Shown here in pieces: positions 57,371 to 64,000 of a DNA stretch of 64,000 nucleotides. Below the pieces are notes generated by a model that worked only from the letters and a program-made list of their open reading frames with translations, was not told where the DNA came from and ran no database searches. The position numbers were made by a program, and so were the translations under genes. Position 1 is the stretch's first letter, and the number at the start of each line of letters is the position of its first letter. The stretch comes from Helicoverpa zea (taxonomy: Eukaryota > Arthropoda > Insecta > Lepidoptera > Noctuidae). Location of the stretch: the NCBI RefSeq assembly GCF_022581195.2, contig NC_061473.1, forward strand, positions 6,758,001 to 6,822,000. Reading direction: 5' to 3'.

Positions 57371-57425
57371 TAGCGGTCGCCCGCGACTTCGTCCACGTAC
57401 AATTTTATTTTGTAAGCGGGCTAAC
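57371..57425 (-). mobile_element. Helitron-like 3' terminus
   Basis: On the minus strand the sequence ends ACGTGGACGAAGTCGCGGGC then GACCGCTAG and T. GTCGC-GG-GCGAC can form a small hairpin just before CTAG, the expected Helitron 3' end. The minisatellite begins about 50 bp internal to this end. Confidence 0.55.
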
Positions 57426-57473
57426 TACAAATTTAATTTTAAGACCCTCACTTCTGAAACAGGACTTCCATAT

Positions 57474-60400
57474 GTATTTCCTTATGTACACTCTATGTAC
57501 TCCCCCATGTATTTCCTTATGTACACTCTATGTACTCCCCTATGTTTTCCTTATGTACACACTATGTACTCCCCTATGTTTTCCTTATGTACACTATGAC
57601 CTTCCCTATGTATTTCCTTATGTACACTCTATGTGCTCCCCTATGTTTTCCTTATGTACACACTATGTACTCCCCCATTTTTTTCCTTATGTACACTCTA
57701 TGTACTCCCCTATGTTTTCCTTATGTACACACTATGTACTCCCCTATGTTTTCCTTATGTACACTCTATGTACTCCCCCATGTATTTCCTTATGTACACT
57801 CTATGTACTTCCATATGTACACTCTATGTACTCCCCTATGTTTTACTTATGTACACACTATGTACTCCCCTATGTTTTCCTTATGTGCACTCTATGTACT
57901 CCCCCATGTATTTCCTTATGTACACTATGAACTTCCCTATGTATTTCCTTATGTACACTCTATGTACTCCCCCATGTATTTCCTTATGTACACTCTATGT
58001 ATTCCCCTATGTATTTGCTTATGTACACTATGTACTCCCCCATGTATTTCCTTATGTACACTCTATGTGCTCCCCTGTTTTCCTTATGTACACTATGAAC
58101 TTCCCTATGTATTTCCTTATGTACACTCTATGTACTCCCCCATGTATTTCCTTATATACACTCTATGTACTCCCCCATGTATTTCCTTATGAACACTCTA
58201 TGTGCTACCCTGTTTTCCTTATGTACACTATGAACTTCCCTATGTATTTCCTTATGTACACTCTATGTACTCCTCTATGTATTTCCTTATGTACACTATG
58301 AACTTCCCTATGTATTTCCTTATGTACACTCTATGTACTCCCCCATGTATTTCCTTATGTACACTATGAACTTCCCTATAAATTTCTATATGTACACTCT
58401 ATGTACTCCCCTATGTATTTCCTTATGTACACTCTATGTACTCCCCCATGTATTTCCCTATGTACACTCTATGTACTCCCCTATGTATTTCCTTATGTAC
58501 ACTCTATGTACTCCCCTATGTATTTCCTTATGTACACTATGAACTTCCCTATGTATTTCCTTATGTACACTCTATATACTCCCCTATGTATTTCCTTATG
58601 TACACTCTATGTACTCCCCTATGTATTTGCTTATGTACACTATGTACTCCCCCATGTATTTCCTTATGTACACTCTATGTACTCCCCCATGTATTTCCTT
58701 ATGTACACTTTGAACTTCCCTATGTATTTCCTTATGTACACTCTATGTACTTCCATATGTACACTCTATGTACTCCCCTATGTTTTCCTTATGTACACAC
58801 TATGTACTCCCCTATGTTTTTCTTATGTGCACTCTATGTACTCCCCCATGTATTTCCTTATGTACACTATGAACTTCCCTATGTATTTCCTTATGTACAC
58901 TTTGAACTTCCCTATGTATTTCCTTATGTACACTCTATGTACTCCCCTATCTATTTGCTTATGTACACTATGTACTCCCCCATGTATTTCCTTATGTACA
59001 CTCTATGTGCTCCCCTATGTTTTCCTTATGTACACACTATGTACTCCCCTATGTTTTCCTTATGTACACTCTATGTACTCCCTTATGTACACTATAAACT
59101 TCCCTATGTATTTCCTTATGTACACTATGAACTTCCCTATGTATTTCCTTATGTACACTCTATGTACTCCCCCATGTATTTCCTTATATACACTCTATGT
59201 ACTCCCCTATGTTTTCCTTATGTACACACTATGTACTCCCCTATGTTTTCCTTATGTGCACTCTATGTACTCCCCCATGTATTTCCTTATGTACACTATG
59301 AACTTCCCTATGTATTTCCTTATGTACACTCTATGTGCTCCCCTATGTTTTCTTTATGTACACACTATGAACTCCCTTATGTTTTCCTTATGTGCACTCT
59401 ATGTACTCCCCCATGTATTTCCTTATGTACACTATGAACTTCCCTATGTATTTCCTTATGTACACTCTATGTGCTCCCCTATGTTTTCTTTATGTACACA
59501 CTATGAACTCCCTTATGTTTTCCTTATGTACACTCTATGTACTCCCCCATGTATTTCCTTATGTACACTCTATGTACTCCCCTATGTTTTCCTTATGTAT
59601 ACTCTATGTACTCCCCCATGTATTTCCTTACGTACACTCTATGTACTCCCCCATGTATTTCCTTATGTACACTATGAACTTCCCTATATATTTCCTTATG
59701 TACACTATGAACTTCCCTATGTATTTCCTTATGTACACTCTATGTACTCCCCCATGTATTTCCTTATGTACACTATGAACTTCCCTATGTATTTCCTTAT
59801 GTACACTATGAACTTCCCTATGTATTTCCTTATGTACACTCTATGTACTCCCCCATGTATTTCCTTATGTACACTCTATGTACTCCCCTATGTTTTCCTT
59901 ATGTACACTCTATGTACTCCCCCATGTATTTCCTTATGTACACTATGAACTTCCCTATAAATTTCTTAATGTACACTCTATGTACTCCCCCATGTATTTC
60001 CTTATGTACACTCTATGTACTCCCCTATGTTTTCCTTATGTACACTCTATGTACTCCCCCATGTATTTCCTTATGTACACTATGAACTTCCCTATAAATT
60101 TCTTAATGTACACTCTATGTACTCCCCTATGTATTTCCTTATGTACACTCTATGTACTCCCCTATGTATTTGCTTATGTACACTATGTACTCCCCCATGT
60201 ATTTCCTTATGTACACTCTATGTACTCCCCCATGTATTTCCTTATGTACACTCTATGTATTCCCCTATGTATTTGCTTATGTACACTATGTACTCACCCA
60301 TGTATTTCCTTATGTACACTCTTATGTGCTCCCCTGTTTTCCTTATGTACACTATGAACTTCCCTATGTATTTCCTTATGTACACTCTATGTACTCCCCC

Positions 60401-63400
60401 ATGTATTTCCTTATGTACACTCTATGTATTCCCCTATGTATTTGCTTATGTACACTATGTACTCCCCCATGTATTTCCTTATGTACACTCTATGTGCTCC
60501 CCTGTTTTCCTTATGTACACTATGAACTTCCCTATGTATTTCCTTATGTACACTATGAACTTCCCTATGTATTTCCTTATGTACACTCTATGTGCTCCCC
60601 TATGTTTTCCTTATGTACACACTATGTACTCCCCTATGTTTTCCTTATGTACACTCTATGTACTCCCTTATGTACACTATAAACTTCCCTATGTATTTCC
60701 TTATGTACACTCTATGTGCTCCCCTATGTTTTCTTTATGTACACACTATGAACTCCCTTATGTTTTCCTTATGTACACTCTATGTACTCCCCCATGTATT
60801 TCCTTATGTACACTCTATGTACTCCCCTATGTTTTCCTTATGTATACTCTATGTACTCCCCCATGTATTTCCTTACGTACACTCTATGTACTCCCCCATG
60901 TATTTCCTTATGTACACTATGAACTTCCCTATATATTTCCTTATGTACACTATGAACTTCCCTATGTATTTCCTTATGTACACTCTATGTACTCCCCCAT
61001 GTATTTCCTTATGTACACTATGAACTTCCCTATGTATTTCCTTATGTACACTATGAACTTCCCTATGTATTTCCTTATGTACACTCTATGTACTCCCCCA
61101 TGTATTTCCTTATGTACACTCTATGTACTCCCCTATGTTTTCCTTATGTACACTCTATGTACTCCCCCATGTATTTCCTTATGTACACTATGAACTTCCC
61201 TATAAATTTCTTAATGTACACTCTATGTACTCCCCCATGTATTTCCTTATGTACACTCTATGTACTCCCCTATGTTTTCCTTATGTACACTCTATGTACT
61301 CCCCCATGTATTTCCTTATGTACACTATGAACTTCCCTATAAATTTCTTAATGTACACTCTATGTACTCCCCTATGTATTTCCTTATGTACACTCTATGT
61401 ACTCCCCTATGTATTTGCTTATGTACACTATGTACTCCCCCATGTATTTCCTTATGTACACTCTATGTACTCCCCCATGTATTTCCTTATGTACACTCTA
61501 TGTATTCCCCTATGTATTTGCTTATGTACACTATGTACTCACCCATGTATTTCCTTATGTACACTCTTATGTGCTCCCCTGTTTTCCTTATGTACACTAT
61601 GAACTTCCCTATGTATTTCCTTATGTACACTCTATGTACTCCCCCATGTATTTCCTTATGTACACTCTATGTATTCCCCTATGTATTTGCTTATGTACAC
61701 TATGTACTCCCCCATGTATTTCCTTATGTACACTCTATGTGCTCCCCTGTTTTCCTTATGTACACTATGAACTTCCCTATGTATTTCCTTATGTACACTA
61801 TGAACTTCCCTATGTATTTCCTTATGTACACTCTATGTGCTCCCCTATGTTTTCCTTATGTACACACTATGTACTCCCCTATGTTTTCCTTATGTACACT
61901 CTATGTACTCCCTTATGTACACTATAAACTTCCCTATGTATTTCCTTATGTACACTATGAACTTCCCTATGTATTTCCTTATGTACACTCTATGTACTCC
62001 CCCATGAATTTCCTTATATACACTTTATGTACTCCCCTATGTTTTCCTTATGTACACACTATGTACTCCCCTATGTTTTCCTTATGTGCACTCTATGTAC
62101 TCCCCCATGTATTTCCTTATGTACACTATGAACTTCCCTATGTATTTCCTTATGTACACTCTATGTGCTCCCCTATGTTTTCCTTATGTACACACTATGA
62201 ACTCCCCCATGTATTTCCTTATGTACACTATGAACTTCCCTATGTATTTCCTTATGTACACTATGAACTTCCCTATGTATTTCCTTATGTACACTCTATG
62301 TACTCCCCCATGTATTTCCTTATGTACACTCTATGTACTCCCCTATGTTTTCCTTATGTATACTCTATGTACTCCCCCATGTATTTCCTTACGTACACTC
62401 TATGTACTCCCCCATGTATTTCCTTATGTACACTCTATGTACTCCCCCATGTATTTCCTTATGTACACTATGAACTTCTCTATGTATTTCCTTATGTACA
62501 CTATGAACTTCCCTATGTATTTCCTTATGTACACTCTATGTACTCCCCCATGTATTTCCTTATGTACACTCTATGTACTCCCCTATGTTTTCCTTATGTA
62601 TACTCTATGTACTCCCCCATGTATTTCCTTACGTACACTCTATGTACTCCCCCATGTATTTCCTTATGTACACTATGAACTTCCCTATGTATTTCCTTAT
62701 GTACACTCTATGTACTCCCCCATGTATTTCCTTATGTACACTATATGTACTCCCCTATGTTTTCCTTATGTACACTCTATGTACTCCCCCATGTATTTCC
62801 TTACGTACACTCTATGTACTCCCCCATGTATTTCCTTATGTACACTATGAACTTCCCTATAAATTTCTTAATGTACACTCTATGTACTCCCCTATGTATT
62901 TCCTTATGTACACTCTATGTACTCCCCTATGTATTTGCTTATGTACACTATGTACTCCCCCATGTATTTCCTTATGTACACTCTATGTATTCCCCCATGT
63001 ATTTCCTTATGTACACTCTATGTACTCCCCCATGTATTTCCTTATGTACACTCTATGTACCTCCCTATGTATTTCCTTATGTACAGTCTATGTACTCCCC
63101 CATGTATTTCCTTATGTACACTATGAACTTCCCTATGTATTTCCTTATGTACACTCTATGTACTCCATGTATTTCATTATGTACACTCTATGTACTCCCC
63201 TATGTTTTCCTTATGTACACACTATGTACTCCCCTATGTTTTCCTTATGTACACTCTATGTACTCCCCCATGTATTTCCTTATGTACACTCTATGTAATC
63301 CCCTATGTATTTCCTTATGTACACTCTATGTACTTCCATATGTACACTCTATGTACTCCCCTATGTTTTACTTATGTACACACTATGTACTCCCCCATGT

Positions 63401-64000
63401 ATTTCATTATGTACACTCTATGTACTCCCCTATGTTTTCCTTATGTACACACTATGTACTCCCCTATGTTTTCCTTATGTGCACTCTATGTACTCCCACA
63501 TGTATTTCCTTATGTACACTATGAACTTCCCTATGTATTTCCTTATGTACACTCTATGTACTCCCCCATGTATTTCATTATGTACACTCTATGTACTCCC
63601 CTATGTTTTCCTTATGTACACACTATGTACTCCCCTATGTTTTCCTTATGTGCACTCTATGTACTCCCCCATGTATTACCTTATGTACACTATGTACTCC
63701 CCTATGTTTTCCTTATGTGCACTCTATGTACTCCCCCATGTATTTCCTTATGTACACTATGAACTTCCCTATGTATTTCCTTATGTACACTCTATATACT
63801 CCCCCATGTATTTCCTTATATACACTCTATGTACTCCCCTATGTTTTCCTTATGTACACTCTATGTACTCCCCCATGTATTTCCTTATGTACACTCTATG
63901 TAATCCCCTATGTATTTCCTTATGTACACTCTATGTACTCCCCTATGTTTTCCTTATGTACACACTATGTACTCCCCTGTTTTCCTTATGTGCACTCTAT
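57474..64000. repeat. Minisatellite of 32-35-bp units, at least 6.5 kb
   Basis: Units have the form TATGTACTCCCCCATGTATT then TCCTTATGTACACTC (35 bp). Interspersed variants include GTGCTCCCCTATGTTTTCC, ACTATGAACTTCCCTATG (a shorter unit), TGTATTTGCTTATGTAC, and TAAATTTCTTAATGTAC. About 190 units run to the window edge with no spacer genes. The long plus-strand frames (up to 515 codons of Tyr, Cys, Pro, Met-rich peptide) arise because 35 bp rotates through all three frames and most units lack stops. No start context, splice or codon signature supports translation. Confidence 0.95.
59440..61929. repeat. 1,245-bp higher-order tandem duplication within the minisatellite
   Basis: The arrangement of unit variants in about 59440-60684 recurs at 60685-61929 with a constant offset of 1,245 bp. 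All reading-frame ends in the first copy have partners exactly 1,245 bp further on (59778/61023, 59948/61193, 60085/61330, 60357/61602, 60682/61927), so no indel separates the copies. Confidence 0.88.

Noticed and set aside
58401..59948. A 515-codon plus-strand reading frame and its relatives through 57288-63762
   Set aside because: They are the minisatellite read in frame; the same peptide pattern appears in all three frames, with stops only in the shorter unit variants. No gene structure.

Overview
This window looks like nuclear DNA from an insect, most likely a moth or butterfly (Lepidoptera). The reasons are conserved animal genes split into many short exons by canonical GT-AG introns, AT-rich non-coding DNA, and dense small transposons, tRNA-headed SINEs, Helitron-like ends, and RTE/Jockey-type LINE tails of the kind common in moth genomes. 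The species cannot be read from the sequence.

Genes from left to right. (1) 1-2341 (+): exon-like pieces of an unrecognised gene, interrupted by a MITE and possibly decayed. (2) 2556-4711 (-): TTC4/Dpit47, an HSP90 co-chaperone. (3) 5176-5807 (-): NDUFB9, a complex I LYR subunit. (4) 6383-16732 (+): METTL3, the m6A methyltransferase, 13 exons. (5) 17113-25778 (-): CDC14 phosphatase, 16 exons, with two same-strand genes inside its introns: NDUFAF4 (19948-20613) and a small secreted cysteine-rich protein (23282-23852). (6) 26416-32262 (+): RpS12. (7) 34947-47121 (-): ZMYND10, the dynein-arm assembly factor, 10 exons. (8) 48415-52065 (+): RpL7. (9) 52703-55015 (-): a 742-residue protein of propeller-like and coiled-coil layout, possibly a divergent FANCB/FAAP100-type protein. 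(10) 57077-57251 (-): an orphan THAP-domain exon. (11) 57474 to the window end: a minisatellite of about 35-bp units with a 1,245-bp higher-order tandem duplication.

The exon models were built by hand from splice sites, reading phase and protein continuity. Those for TTC4, NDUFB9, METTL3, CDC14, RpS12, ZMYND10 and RpL7 keep phase across every junction and end at a stop.

Mobile DNA fills most introns. The main items are: a five-copy MITE family (three copies of 968 bp and two of 231 bp, the short ones having the same end on both sides); a 5.85-kb non-coding LTR element in ZMYND10 intron 4 with identical 187-bp LTRs and a CCCTA target duplication; a piggyBac-like element splitting one arm of a long palindrome whose other arm preserves the empty site; an RLE-type reverse-transcriptase pseudogene in METTL3 intron 2; and nested insertions that allow relative dating.

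Functionally the genes are mixed housekeeping: two complex I genes (NDUFB9, NDUFAF4), two ribosomal proteins with TOP-like starts, m6A writing, a cell-cycle/cilium phosphatase and a ciliary assembly factor. Several pairs are arranged head-to-head (NDUFB9/METTL3, CDC14/RpS12, ZMYND10/RpL7), and METTL3 and CDC14 are tail-to-tail with overlapping poly(A) regions.
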